Source: Paracamarosporium sp. OC-R06-R3 (lineage: Eukaryota; Ascomycota; Dothideomycetes; Pleosporales; Didymosphaeriaceae). From it: a stretch of 64,000 nt of DNA. The stretch lies in NCBI GenBank assembly GCA_019828545.1, contig JACVRA010000144.1, positions 124,001 through 188,000 on the forward strand. The letters are read 5' to 3'. Within the stretch, counting starts at the first letter, position 1; every line of letters begins with the position of its first letter. Below the pieces are notes generated by a model, which did no database searches, was not told the origin of the DNA, and saw only the letters and a program-made list of their open reading frames with translations. The position numbers were made by a program, and so were the translations under genes. Below are positions 33,291 through 45,323 of this stretch, piece by piece.

Positions 33291-34259
33291 ATGGCCATAC
33301 CAACATCACGGATTTTGCGGCCGTCGCTGCCAATTGCACACTGCGACACCGCTCTTTGCCTGCTTACGACCTCGGCGCAATGCACGCGGCGTGCACCCCT
33401 AGCACGCTTTTCGACATCGCCGTCATTACTGAAGGGCCCGGGTCGAGGAGACAACAACAAGAACCGGGGAGTGTCTGGAGTGCGACACACAGGATTACGG
33501 CCGAGGCAGACACTCTCTGTCAAGGCAAAGGACTATGAGAACCAAAAGTTGCCCACACCAGTGCAGCCGACCTCGCAAATTACTGGCGACCCGGACCACG
33601 GGCTCTACGATTTCTTTAGGGACAAGAAACTGTTGCTGACCCCGGTGGAAGAGGGCCGACATGGTGCGTCAATCACAGCCGCAACTACAAGCAATGAAAG
33701 AACGGGCTGACGATAACACAGGGCGAGCATGGACCGTTAACGAACTGCGAAACCGCGATTGGGAAACGCTGCAGCAGCTGTGGTGGGTGTGCGTCAAAGA
33801 ACGTAACCGCCTTGCCACGGCGAAGTACGAACACAAGCGGCAGGGCGCCGGTTACGGTGAATCGGAGATGCAGGAGCGGGACGAGACGGTACAGGAGACG
33901 ATGAAAGCGATTCTCGATACCCTTGCAGAGCGGAACAATGCCTATCAAGAAGCTCACAAGCTCGCACAACATGATCCGACTATCGACCTGCGCCGTACCG
34001 AGCACCAATACCAGGAGTCATCGTACGATGCAGAGGTGAGTCTACCGTCTACAGTTTTCTGCGCATTGATGCTAAAAACCCGCAGGACATGTATGAGGAA
34101 GAGCACAGCTTGGACGACCCAGTTGGCGTGATACCGAAAGAGGCGTCAGAAGGACAGCCTCCAAAACAACAGACAATATCCGTATCACAGCCCTCGACCG
34201 TACATATACCTGAGTCATCGCCTTCGAAAGAGCAGCCCAGGCAGCCAAATATGGTGTAG
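33291..34259 (+). CDS. MRPL4: Mitochondrial large-subunit ribosomal protein uL29m (L4/L47)
   Basis: Protein of the mitochondrial large ribosomal subunit. Three exons (33291-33663, 33722-34035, 34086-34259) join in phase (1, then 0) to 286 residues. The first ~50 residues are Arg/Ser/Ala-rich without acids (MAIPTSRILRPSLPIAHC, ARFSTSPSLLKGPG), a mitochondrial targeting sequence. The MRP-L47 core begins DHGLYDFFRDKKLLLTP and continues GRAWTVNELRNRDWETLQQLWWVCVKERNRL from residue 125, the conserved L29 helix. A charged helical segment and a variable low-complexity tail (EASEGQPPKQQ..) follow. An in-frame upstream TTG was ignored in favour of this ATG (CACCATGG context). Confidence 0.92.
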
Positions 34260-34716
34260 TGGTTTGAAAAGGCTCGAAAAATCAACAGAGGGAAAGTCAC
34301 TGTATGGATATGTGGATCTTGCAGCGATAAATCCAGGATCTCCAGTATCGGGGATAACATTAAATGCACATGTTTTGGTGTGGTGCTGTACATAGCATTG
34401 TAGTATATGTTGGAATAACTGTAAGCTTTAGAGCAATCATGCGGAGAGACGCATTAGAAACTTGTACACAAGCTTCAAGAGACAAACTAGAGCCGCGGAA
34501 ACGCGAGTCGTTAAGAAAGTGCCTGGCGAGTAGGTCGCAGAGGCACCTGCGCCGCCCAGCGAATAGCGGCGCGAGTTCGAAGGATGCTCCGCAAGCACCC
34601 AGAAGCACCCCCACATTGCACCCGCTCACCGCTCTGCCGCACCACAACCCTCCTCCTCCGTTTGCTCTGCTCCCACTAGACCAAACTTTTCAGCCTATCC
34701 TGCCGAACTGCCCACC
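34260..34716. other. Intergenic region, promoter of GDI1
   Basis: Contains the MRPL4 3' end and the GDI1 promoter, with CT-rich leader sequence before the ATG. A 146-codon plus-strand frame (34364-34804) runs through the leader into exon 1 out of frame and is rejected. Confidence 0.45.
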
Positions 34717-36498
34717 ATGGATGAGATTGCGCCCGAGTACGATATCATCGTGCTGGGAACAGGTGCGACCCTTCCCCGCCGAAGCCACCAGAGACGAACA
34801 CTAATGCCTCGCAGGCCTGACTGAATGCGTCCTTTCTGGGTAACACAGAGCTTTCCAACGGATTGACCCATACTGACTGTTCATAGGGTTTTTAGTGTAC
34901 AAGGTAAGAAAGTGTTGCACATTGACCGCAATGACCACTATGGAGGGTACGTCATGCCTAGAACTTCTCCTCAACTACATGGTAGAGAAGCTGACGTTGT
35001 GATAGCGAGGCTACGTCCTTGAATATCGAAGCGGTATGAATAAAGCATCATCGCGTTGTGTTTCGCTAACTCTAGTAGCTCTACAAGAAGTATGGCATGA
35101 CACCACCGCCCAAAGACAAGTACGGAAAGTTCGAAGAGTTCGGCCGCCCGAACGACTGGTGCATCGATCTCGTTCCGAAACTGCTCATGGCCAGCGGAGA
35201 GCTGACGAATATCCTCATCTCCACCGACGTTACAAAATATCTGGAGTTCAAAAAGATCGGGGGCAGCTTCGTACAACAGGGCAACGGCCCGAAGGCAACC
35301 GTAGCGAAAGTGCCCTCCAACGATGTAGAAGCTCTCAGCTCATCTCTTATGGGACTATTCGAAAAGCGTCGAGCCAGGGCGTTCTTCAAATGGTTAGAAA
35401 TATACAACCTAGACGACCCGGCCACCCATAAAGGTGAGCAGTGTGGCGAGTGCAACAGCGGAACGAACTAAAGGTAGACAGGCCTTGACATCCCCAACAC
35501 CACGATGAAGGTCGTGTATGATAAATTTGGTCTTGAAGCCTCAACTCGGGACTTCATCGGTCATGCGATGGCCTTATACACGACGGATGACTACCTCGAT
35601 ACCAAGGGCCGGGTCCACGAGACCCTTGAGCGCATCAAGCTTTACGGTTTCTCTATGGGCAGATACCAAGGCAACTCGCCATACATCTACCCGCTATACG
35701 GCCTTGGAGAACTCCCGCAGGGTTTTGCTCGTCTCTCAGCCATCTACGGAGGAACTTACATGCTGAATACTGATGTCGACGAATTCCTGTATGAAGGATC
35801 AAAGGTGGTTGGCATCAAGGCTACCATGAAACAGGACGATGGACCAGGCATGAAGTTCGAGACAAGAGCCAAGAAAATCATAGCCGACCCCTCATACTTC
35901 CCTGATAAGGTGCGGGTAACCGGACATCTCCTCAAGTCCATCCACATCCTACGCAGCCCTCCGATGTACACTAAGAACTCCGACTCGCTGCAACTCATCA
36001 TTCCGCAATCGCAGGTTGGTCGAAAGAATGGTAAGGGCGATCTGTTACACATAATCTCAATGAGAGGCTAATTTTTGTAGACATCTACATCGCCGTCGTC
36101 GGTCCTAACCACAACGTGTGTCCCGACAAAAATTACATTGCTATGGTGTCCACCATCGCCGAAAGTGAAACCAACACACACAACGAGCTGGAAATTGGAG
36201 AAGAACGAATTAGAGTAAATGAAGAAGACGGTAAGAACAACATCAAAGTATCATTCAAGGGCCCGCCGATCCCAATTTATGAACCTCTTGAGAGTGGAGA
36301 GAACGACAACGTCTTCATCTCTAGGAGTTACGACGCCACGAGCCACTTCGAGAGCACCACAGGTACGTTAGTTTCCACGACAGAAAACATGACACTCGCT
36401 AATTTGTCGTAGACGACATCAAGGATATCTATCAACGCGTAGAAGGCAAGCCGCTTGTTGTTGAAGGACTAAGGGAGGGAACCTTTAACGTGGAGTAG
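34717..36498 (+). CDS. GDI1: Rab GDP-dissociation inhibitor
   Basis: Extracts GDP-bound, prenylated Rab/Ypt GTPases from membranes and recycles them; essential for vesicle traffic, cytosolic. Eight exons: 34717-34762, 34815-34839, 34896-34946, 35006-35033, 35079-35433, 35482-36030, 36081-36362, 36413-36498. They join in phase to 473 residues. Small exons of 25, 51 and 28 bases rebuild the nucleotide-fold start: YDIIVLGTGLTECVLSG, then VQGKKVLHIDRNDHYGG and EATSLNIEALYKKY. Later signatures: GRPNDWCIDLVPKLLMASGEL, GHAMALYTTDDYL, YGLGELPQGFARLSAIYGGTYML (Rab-binding platform and mobile effector loop) and DDIKDIYQRVEGKPL near the C-terminus. The exon 3 acceptor (TTTTTAG, 34895) was chosen because the earlier AG would break the conserved sequence. 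Confidence 0.95.
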
Positions 36499-37011
36499 TA
36501 GAGCTTACGGGTATTGATGAAGTTGGCGAGGAATCTTTGTGAGCTTGGTATAATGACTTGTCCGGCGAATTGTATCGTTCTTGCACGCATACGTTCCTCT
36601 TTATTCTTGTTCCGTCGAAATGGTATGCTTCAAGCAGATCGTGCGCACGCATCATTCATCCACTAGCTGAACATGATAAACTTGATCGTTAACCGCCTTG
36701 CGTTGTCACGGTCTGCATCAATATGCTGATACAGACAATACGCAAGCCGGACTACTAGACCGCCTGTGCATCACTTATCATGGGTTAACACAGCGTGCTC
36801 GAACTTATATGTTAGTGATGTGTGCCAGTTTAGAACTGCTACTCGCGCTCCTGTCGTTGTCCTACATGAGTACGCTGGAAGTGCTAGCCGAAACAGGAAG
36901 CTCTTGGCAGGAGCGACTTTCGCGCATACTCCTCCAGGGTGCTCAAAGGACCGCCCGCAACGCTGTTCCGCCGTCTTCTCTGAAGACGTCCGCTCTTTCG
37001 ATATATCCACC
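36499..37011. other. Intergenic region, promoter of MCD4
   Basis: No coding frame with support. The gap between GDI1 and MCD4 on the same strand holds one terminator and one promoter. Confidence 0.4.
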
Positions 37012-40000
37012 ATGGCGCAGGTCGGTCGCTATCGCTTTCTTACGATTGCGGTGTTGTTTCACCTCGTTTACATATACAGGTTCGTTCCGAGACGCTCGGA
37101 AACAACGGCCGCTAATTTATACGTAGCATCTTCTCGATCTACTTCGTGAGCCCAGTCGTTCATGGCATGCGAGAGCATCGTCTCGAGAACAAGGAAGCAC
37201 CCGCGAAGAGACTAGTGCTGTTTGTCGGTTAGTTGATTGCTCGCAAACTGGATTGCTGTTGCTGACCGAAGTTGAAGGAGATGGTCTGCGTGCGGACAAG
37301 GCATTCCAGTCATTTCCTGACCCCAATCCTTCCAATAGAGATTCAGAAGAAGCAAAAGTACCCCGACCTCTTGCGCCGTTCCTCCGCTCCCGCGTCCTCG
37401 AGCACGGCACATTCGGTGTGTCTCATACCCGCGTGCCAACCGAGTCCCGTCCCGGTCATGTTGCGCTGATCGCTGGACTGTATGAGGATGTATCTGCGGT
37501 TACGACAGGCTGGAAGCTGAATCCGGTGCACTTTGATAGCGTTTTCAATCGTAGCAGACATACCTGGAGTTGGGGGAGCCCGGATATCCTTCCCATGTTC
37601 GAGCATGGCGCTGTGCCTGGAAGAGTGTATGCGGACACTTACGATGCAGAAGCGGAGGATAACTCAAAGGATGCTTGGGTGCTGGATACCTGGGTATTCG
37701 ACAAGGTCAAGGCTATGTTCGCAGAAGCAAAGACAAATGCCACGTTGAACGCAGAATTGCGCAAAGACAAGAACGTCTTCTTTCTACATTTGCTTGGCAT
37801 AGATGTTACAGGACACGGACATCGCCCATATTCATGGCAATATCTATACAATATCCAGCTCGTGGATCAGGGAGTGCGAGAGGTCACGGAACTCATCGAG
37901 GAGTTCTACGATGATGGAAAGACAGCGTTCGTCTTTACTGCAGACCATGGCATGAGTGATTGGGGGAGCCACGGAGACGGGCACCCAAATAATACTCGTA
38001 CGCCATTGATTGCTTGGGGTTCTGGGATTGCGGCACCAGTTGTCAATAAGTCTGGCATCGCACGTGGTCACGAGGACAGATTCTCGTCCGATTGGGGATT
38101 GAATCATGTTCAGCGGCATGACGTCGCTCAGGCTGATGTTGCTGCTCTCATGGCGTACCTGGTTGGCCTGGCATTCCCAACAAACTCTGTCGGAGAGCTT
38201 CCACTCCCTTACCTAAACACGGACCCCAAAACCAAAGCTGAGGCTCTCCTCGTCAATGCTCAAGAGATATTGGAGATGTACCACGTAAAAGAGAGCTTGA
38301 AGAGATCTAACGAGCTTCGGTATAAATCCTTTGCTGGTCTGAGTGACGAGACACACTCGGTTGAGTATCGTGTGTCCCAGATTCAGAAGGCCATTAATAA
38401 AGGTGATGCGGACAACGCTATCATACAGAGCCAAGAACTCATCCAATTGGGATTGCAGGGCCTCCGATACCTTCAAACTTACGACTGGCTCTTTCTCCGT
38501 ACCTTAGTAACTTTTGGTTACCTCGGATGGATCGCATTTGCCATTACAACTGTCATTGATCTTCATGTTCTTCATGGGCAATCGGACACGGTTCGCACCC
38601 TGCCCAGCATCATCATCTTCTCATCTATACTGCTGATCTTGTACTCTGTGCTTTTCAAGCAACATGCTCCCTGGATCTATTACGCCTACGCCTTCTTTCC
38701 TGTTATGTTTTGGGAGGAGGTCTGGGCTCGCCTTCCAGCAATTAAACAGGGTAGCAAGGTGCTTTTCGCTAATGTGAGCTCGACAGCCGACATTTTCAGG
38801 TTGTTCTTCTCTTCTATCGGCTTTTTTGGACTCCTGGTAGCTTTGGTAAGTTTCCGCCTCGATCTCTACCTGCGGCGCGCAAAAGCTGACCAAAGCACAG
38901 GTGGAAAGCTATTTCACCCGGGAGATTTACACCATATGCTACCTGTTGGCAACAACTTGGCCCGTCTTCTACGGTGAGCACTTTATGAAGAAAAACTACG
39001 GTGCTGTCTTCTCGTGGGTGGTGTCTTGCATCTTGATGAGCATATTCACGTTGCTGCCAGCGAACAAGGCAGAGAGCCTAAGCAACATGTAGGTAATGTG
39101 TCTACTTTGTTTAGTGAAGTACTAACCTTGATCACAGTCTGTACGGAGGCGGTCTCATGCTAGCTGTCGGTGTGCTCTATATGGCTTTTAAATCGCTCAG
39201 TGATATCTTGTCGACTGATCCTGAAAGAGCCAGCGCAAAACCAGACGTTGTATCGACGATCATCTTCGGAGCTCAGACAGGATTGGTTGCCCTCGCTATG
39301 ATTGTCACTAGATCTAGCGTAATCACGTTACAGGCTCGGGAGGGACTTGGATCGGGTAATCTTTACGTTGGATGGTTCACGCTTTGTAAGCTTGTCCTTG
39401 GGAATCATCGCGACTTGCTAACAGAGATAGTGGCATCTCTTGCGCTTCCATCCGTGTACCCGCGACAGGCAAATCGGCACTACCTCCAAAGGTTGATTGT
39501 CATCTTCCTCCAATTCGCCCCCACTTTCATCATCCTCACCATCTCATACGAAGGTCTCTTCTACTTCTCTTTCTGGCTGTGTCTCTTCAGCTGGATGCGT
39601 TTAGAGCACAAAGTTCACCTGCACACGTCCAATGTTCCGGATAAGGCTGTCGTCGCGATGAATCCGCTGAAGCCAGCCGCAGCAGCAGCGAAAGATCGGC
39701 TAACGGGAATCAAGACGGGCGACTACCGATCACTGACGTTAGCGGATGCCCGAATTGCACTATTCTTTTTCTTCTTCATTCAATCCGCCTTCTTTAGCGC
39801 TAGCAATATCGCGTCCGTCTCCTCCTTCTCTTTGGACGCTGTATACCGCCTAGTACCCGTCTTCGATCCCTTCTCTCAAGGCGCCCTCCTTATTCTCAAG
39901 CTCATGGTACCTTTTGCCGCTTTGAGCGCTACTTTTGGTCTGCTCAACCGCAGACTTGGAGTTGCGCCCTCGGCACTTTTCATGGTTGTCATGGCGGTCA

Positions 40001-40251
40001 GTGACGTTATGACCCTCTCTTTCTTCTATAGGGTAAAGGATGAGGGTAGCTGGCTGGATATTGGGACAACGATTAGCCACTTTGTTATTGCAAGCTTGCT
40101 GGGCGTATTTGTGGCGGGATTAGAATTGGTAAGTGAGGGCATCATTGGTGGCGTGGAGTTTGAGGATAATGAAAGGAAAGAGCATGTGAATGGATTTGCG
40201 AACGGGAAGGCGAAGGTAAAGCATCCGTTCGCAGAGGACCTTTCGGAGTAG
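37012..40251 (+). CDS. MCD4: GPI ethanolamine phosphate transferase 1
   Basis: ER membrane enzyme that adds phosphoethanolamine to the first mannose of the GPI precursor (PIG-N family). Five exons (37012-37079, 37127-37227, 37278-38845, 38901-39088, 39138-40251) give 1012 residues. The N-terminal signal anchor is FLTIAVLFHLVYIY with IFSIYFVSPVVHG. The lumenal alkaline-phosphatase-like domain holds LVLFVGDGLRADK (metal site), HTRVPTESRPGH, GHGHRPYS and FTADHGMSDWGSHGDG. From about residue 440 onward there are many membrane spans, as in the PIG-N C-terminal domain. The exon 4 donor is GTAGGT after AACAT; reading through would hit TAG at once, which supports splicing. Length fits orthologues. 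Confidence 0.95.
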
Positions 40252-40341
40252 ATGCTTAGTAGCATACATAAATGAGAGCATGTAAAAAACATTAAACATA
40301 TTACGAGGATGGTGAAGGACGACTCAAAACAAGCCAGACCG

Positions 40342-42075
40342 TTAATGGACCATCCCACTTTTCGCCATGACATCGACGTATCCCGTATACCTCGAGACAC
40401 TCATCTCCCTTAGCCTCTTACCATATTTAATCATAACAAAGACAGTGCACACTTGCGCTAACCCCACGAAAGCTGCTGTGATGAAGCAATTCTGGAGCCC
40501 CATATCCGTCACCCATGGTGTGATCCCATACCCGATAGCGAAGCTCATCGTGTTTCTCACGAGGATGACTGTAATGATGGCCTCGCCTGACAATGCGCGG
40601 TAAGAGTCGATGCAATAAGCAACACTTAATTGCAACCCGAGCGTATTGGTGGTAGCAATAACGCCCATGGCAAAGACGGGGCCAAACCAATGTACATGAT
40701 GCGCAGAGCCAACGCCCCAGAGTATCAACCCAAATGGAATCAACACTATAGATGGTAAGAATAGCCACAGTCGATGTTCGGATTCCATGATACCGCGGTT
40801 TTTCCGCGCCTTGCGCACGATGAATGCATCGCCCAGGAAGCCAGTGTACGCTGCGCCAACAGCGACACCGATTAAAGGTGAGACATAACATACGCCGACG
40901 ATGCTAGCGGAGAACCCATACGTGCCGTTCAGAATTAGAGAGGCTGTTGCGTTGAGCACGTTGAACCAGACGAGGTTGGAGCCGTATGAAAAACCGGCGT
41001 AGAAGATTACAGGAAAGGTGGCGAAGATCAGGGGACGCGTCATCATGCCTTTGAGTTCATTTGGTTTTTCAAGATCGGACTTTTGGAAGAGTTTCAATTT
41101 GTCGAAGTAGGTCTTGCGAGGCTGGGGGTCAGAAGCAGACAACGCGGTGTCCTGAGGGATTTCTACTGGCGCTGACTTCTCGCCTGTTGCAGACTCTGTA
41201 GGCGTTGAGATGTTTGACGTGTCGGGTGGTATTCCAGTATGCTTTCGGACGAAGTTCGTTTCTTCCATGAAGAAAAATAGGAAGACGAAGCCTATTCCGT
41301 TGAAGATAGCACACCAATACTATATTGTAGTTAGGACTACCCTTCAAATCCAAAGAATCACAACCTACCAAAACCCATTGCCACCCTTGTCCATCAGCTA
41401 TAAATCCTGCAATGATAGGAGCGAAGAAGTTGCTTCCAGCCAGCAAAAGCCCATACAAAGCAATGTATCTCCCTCGTTCATGCGTAAAGTAGATGTCAGT
41501 TACACTTATCTCGCACAGACTTTCGATCGGGGCTCCAACAAAACCTTGTACAATCTTGTTTGCAATCCATTGACCGTTGGTTTTGGTATGTGGAGCCCAC
41601 ACTTGAGTCGCAAGCGTTGCTAAGATTGACAAGAGATACACAGGCCGCTTTCCATACTGTAGCGCTAGTGGCTGCCATACTAGGCATCCCCAGCCGAAGA
41701 AAAGAAACATGTAACTAACACGAATCAGCGACGCTTCTTGGTGTGATGTTAGTGCATGGAGACGAACCCAGTGCCCTGGTTCAGGCTGTTCAAAGATATC
41801 CCAGTCTCTTCGCTGATTGGCACCAGGACTGAATATATTGCGGCACTCGCAATGCCCACCATGAGCGTATATACGCACATGCAGACCGTGCTCAATACTT
41901 TGCGGCGCGGTGACCAGTTAAGCGGATCATCAGGGTCGGATGAAGGAGCTGGGATAAGCACGATATCTTTCTGACCGGTCTCTGCATGGCGAGCGCTCAT
42001 CGTCCCCAGAAGGTCTACGAGGTGGACCGTTCCTGGGATTGGTGTATATTCATCGTTATTCAAATCATCCGCCAT
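40342..42075 (-). CDS. MFS transporter (DHA1-like)
   Basis: Major facilitator of 543 residues with about 12 spans. Three exons: 42075-41768, 41714-41369, 41319-40342. The first intron uses donor GTTCGT, and the join gives NQGTGYMFLFFGWGC. The N-terminal cytosolic tail contains DPDDPLNWSPRRKV, a hallmark of a large fungal DHA-type transporter group. Other marks: QYGKRPVYLLS after TM2, TDIYFTHERGRYIALYG around TM4-5, and a long charged central loop rich in Ser, Thr and Pro. The 3' end lies 90 bases from the MCD4 stop (convergent). The substrate is unknown: polyamines, drugs or organic cations are all possible. No pathway genes adjoin it except the decayed regulator upstream. Confidence 0.88.
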
Positions 42076-42942
42076 GTTGTAGGTAGGTGATTAAGAGTCT
42101 CTGGCCGACTTGGATATGATGAAGAGTAAGAGCAGTCACAAGCGGGGAAGCTGGTTGTTGTGTAACGTACAAAATCGAAAGACCGTTGCGCAAGAGACAC
42201 GGATATACACGTGCGGGGTCGGCCCGGTTTGCGACGTGCCCTGCTTATCAGCCTCATTGCAGGAGATATGCGGGCCATCCAGTCTTTGATAAGACGTTTG
42301 GCGATCTGCATCGAGCAGGATGCACGAGAGGGGTAAACCGGGGCTAAGGACGTCAAGAACGGGTATGCCAGTCTGCAGGGGTCCAATTGATAGGTAGAGG
42401 CTAGAGATACCTCTCCACTCGTTGACCCCGACATGTCGGACTGATACGAGTTGTAAAAGATATCAGTGTCGAAATAACAGGTCCAAAGCAGGTTGCAGCG
42501 GGAGTAAGCTAGTCTTCTTTTGCGCAGCGCGTCTTAGCGTGGTTTCTGCTCCTGTCCTCACTCACGTTGGTCACCTGAACAGGCTTGAGTATACTCCGCT
42601 CGAGGGTTTGAAAATCGCTAAATTGATACTTATGGTCCTCTCACAGCAGAATGTAACTCCGCACTTCAAAGGTAGCTGTTGATCGAACCGTAGGAAAACC
42701 CGCGACTGAAGATCATGTATTTGAGCCTCACGTCCCTCGCCAGAATCTGACACTGTTGGATCTGCATAATATTACCGGCAGTTTCCAGCATGATGAATAA
42801 ACGGTTGCGTATCTGGGGCTCTACGTTGTCGCATTGTGCAGCAAATCAAACAGGCCACTACACTCCACAAGTATCCATGTATAGTAGTATCGCATCATCC
42901 GGTCGTGTCGATTTGAACACCCTTTCGTCGTACTCGCTGTTA
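42076..42942. other. Intergenic region
   Basis: About 870 bases between the transporter promoter and the regulator relic. Frames up to 124 codons occur on the minus strand, without domains. Nothing else was seen. Confidence 0.4.
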
Positions 42943-43992
42943 CTATCGACCAATCGCAGACCAGCGATTTTCTGGTAGCATGCGGGGAGTAGCGGCTCCT
43001 TTGCCCTTGCCCTCTAAACCCTCTAGCATTTGAAGAACACTCGGAAGAATGTCCAGCGCTGTGTCTCCTATCATATTCTGCGCCTCCTCTATGTATGCTT
43101 CGGATGACATGTGCAAACCGTCGAACCAGCAAGAGGCAGCCATGTCTGCAATAGTGGTGAAGAGTTGTATTGTCGCCGTGCACCTATCGTTCCATACACG
43201 CGCCGCAAGAAGTGATTTATAAACGCGCTGATGAGAGAGCAGAGCATTAGTACCATCAATAGGCTATATTTCATACTGCCAATACGTGCCGGCTCTCTGA
43301 AAGACGTCTTCTATGGCGTGTAAAATATTCAATGCTTCGTTGATGATCTCTTGAGCCTCTTCGACTCCGACCGTAGGAGAAAAACTCCTTCTAGTCGCAG
43401 CAAATGTTGTGAAGCGTTACATGATGGGTCCACACCATTGCCACAGCGGACGTTGTTGCTCTTCGTTTAGCAAGTATGGTTGGGTCCTGCGCCAGAGATC
43501 CTCCAATTTGTAGGGGAATCGTCGCTTTCCAAGGATAAAGTATATCACAATCTAACTAGAAAACTACAGGAACAGCGCTGCGCCGGAGCGAGTCGTGACT
43601 TATGCGGGCCGTCGCGCCTCAATTAATGCTGCAGCACCCTTCGTGTGAACAAGCCAATGCTATAACATAAAGTCTGGGCTTGACTTCATCTCAGCGATGC
43701 TCAAAAGCAAAGTAGCCAGCAGTGCACTGTCCTGCATTAAGTAAATTTCTGGCTTCAGAGCTGCGTTGAGCGATACCGTGGCCTTGTTGTAGAGAGCGCA
43801 GAGTTCATTCGAGGCACGCGGTAGCTGCCATTGCTGGTGCAGCTGTAACATCCCCAACATTTCGATTGCATCTAGGAGGCAATCATTACCTTGTTGACGA
43901 ATATGCTCCACCGAGCAGAGCGTGGAACTCGAAATGCAGTAACTCGCGTGGTATGCACCTGGGGCTGCGGCCTCAGTATCCACAGCGGGTTA
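42943..43992 (-). pseudogene. Relic of a Zn2Cys6-type transcription factor (C-terminal regulatory region), multiple in-frame stops
   Basis: One reading frame stays recognisable for about 1 kb but is cut by stops at 43992-43990 (TAA), 43662-43660 (TAG), 43602-43600 (TAA), 43566-43564 (TAG), 43554-43552 (TAG), 43419-43417 (TAA) and 43266-43264 (TAG). Between them it resembles the variable C-terminal region of fungal-specific transcription factors: NELCALYNKATVSLNAAL, HWLVHTKGAAALIEAR, LEDLWRRTQPYLL, EEAQEIINEALNI, then RVYKSLLAARVWND and SEAYIEEAQNMIGDTALDI. The KGAAAL..R.P.(Q) and LF..F..QI..Y patterns place Gln at several stop positions, so C-to-T change of CAA/CAG explains them. The zinc cluster was not found upstream. 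One stop might instead lie in an intron, but the frames do not favour that. Confidence 0.7.
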
Positions 43993-44414
43993 GGTCACTA
44001 GCATCTCTGGAGAAATGCATTGCCATGTCTTTTTCAATCTTACACCGCTGCTGCGTGCGGGTCGATCTTCGCTACACTACGATTTGATCAGCGGCTATGG
44101 TGGTTCAAGACGTAAAAGCCAACGACATCCTTGATTCGACGGTGCTTACATAACAGACAGTCATTGCGGGACTTCCTGTGTCGTTTGCGACTACGCTCGC
44201 CAGTTTCAAAGTACATAGAGTACTGTTCACTTTCGCGGTGCTGGACGGTGGAATGATCGATTGTATGCTACGGATGTCTACGGTTTAACTCATGCACAGA
44301 CGCTTTTGGAAGCCCTACGGCTGGATTGGGGTATTTTAGGGCCGTATGGTGTTGCAGATTGATACTGTTAGCCATAAACAAGAAGCAGCTGAAATCGCGA
44401 AGTTTGAGGAAGGT

Positions 44415-44535
44415 TGATGATTAGAAATGTTGTAAAGGGCCAACAGCGGTTCATTGTTAGATATGTAGCAAAGGCCAAGGGCATCCATGGTTAAAGATGT
44501 TTGGAAAAGGCTAAAAGCAAGCGTAACATTGTGAA
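44415..44535. repeat. Three degenerate ~38-base direct repeats
   Basis: Successive units share an ATGT..nAAAGGCCAA-like core (AAATGTTGTAAAGGGCCAA, then ATATGTAGCAAAGGCCAA, then AGATGTTTGGAAAAGGCTAA). The minus strand translates to a loose 12-residue periodicity. Origin unknown. Confidence 0.35.
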
Positions 44536-45010
44536 TTCTAGTAGAGGAACAGAAACTCATTGTGGTTTGTGTATAAATTCCAAAAGCAAGAGATAGAATT
44601 AGCACTACACCAACCAGCACCCTAACTCACGATAGTATGTGAAGATACTTCAGAGGGAAACGCCCCTGGAAAGAAAGCGAGGAAGAGCTCTTGCTAAAAG
44701 AATTGTATTCGTAAAAGAAGAGCCCCATATTATGGCAATTATAGGAAATGCAAACGAAATGATAGTTGTGTAGTAGAAAATACATTCAGAGATATATTAA
44801 GCAACTAGTAGGTACTTTAAGCCACCAATCTAGGGTACCTAACATCCTTTCTACTTACGATCATCACTTTACACCATATGATGTTATTGTTTTGAGAATC
44901 GATGGAGCTTGTAGGTCATGGTTCTTGCTCAGGTGAATGCGAATGCGAAGACAAGCGCAATGCTGAAGCGACAAGCCAGGGATACGGCCTAGGCGTAGGC
45001 TACAACATTT

Positions 45011-45040
45011 TAGCTGCATATAGCTGCCTATAGCTGCAGT
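45011..45040. repeat. Tandem 10-mer, three copies
   Basis: TAGCTGCATA, TAGCTGCCTA and TAGCTGCAGT lie head to tail. Each copy keeps TAGCTGC. Confidence 0.7.
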
Positions 45041-45323
45041 AAGGCGTAAGCACGCAAATCGCCTCCCGGATTGGAATGAAATCATTGGCCACGCTGTGCC
45101 GTAGGAGGGTGCGCTCGTATGCGTGATACTGTTCGTGCAGGCACACGTGCTCCAGTATTATTTTTTCGACCAATGATAGGACCGCAAAATAAGAGCCTCA
45201 GTGATACCTGGATGGTAGCCTCCTCCGTTCTGTGCGAATGTACCCCGCACATAAAAGATGACCGACATGCTGGAAGACTGGTGCATCTGAGTCACACTTT
45301 TTGTTCATCTACTATCAGACACC

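Larger units (their letters stand above)
43993..45323. other. AT-rich intergenic region with short repeats
   Basis: About 1.3 kb. AT-rich from roughly 44.3 to 45.0 kb. It includes a three-copy 10-mer tandem repeat (45011-45040) and three degenerate ~38-base units (about 44415-44535). No transposase or integrase motif was found. It holds the promoter of the cupin gene. Confidence 0.5.

Noticed and set aside
34364..34804. 146-codon plus-strand frame before GDI1
   Set aside because: Covers the promoter and leader and runs through GDI1 exon 1 and its intron in the wrong frame.
43216..43264. Reading one stop of the regulator relic as an intron (GTATGA..CATCAG)
   Set aside because: Branch and acceptor look good, but the phase is wrong: splicing destroys the VYKSLLAARVWN block that is conserved in the family.
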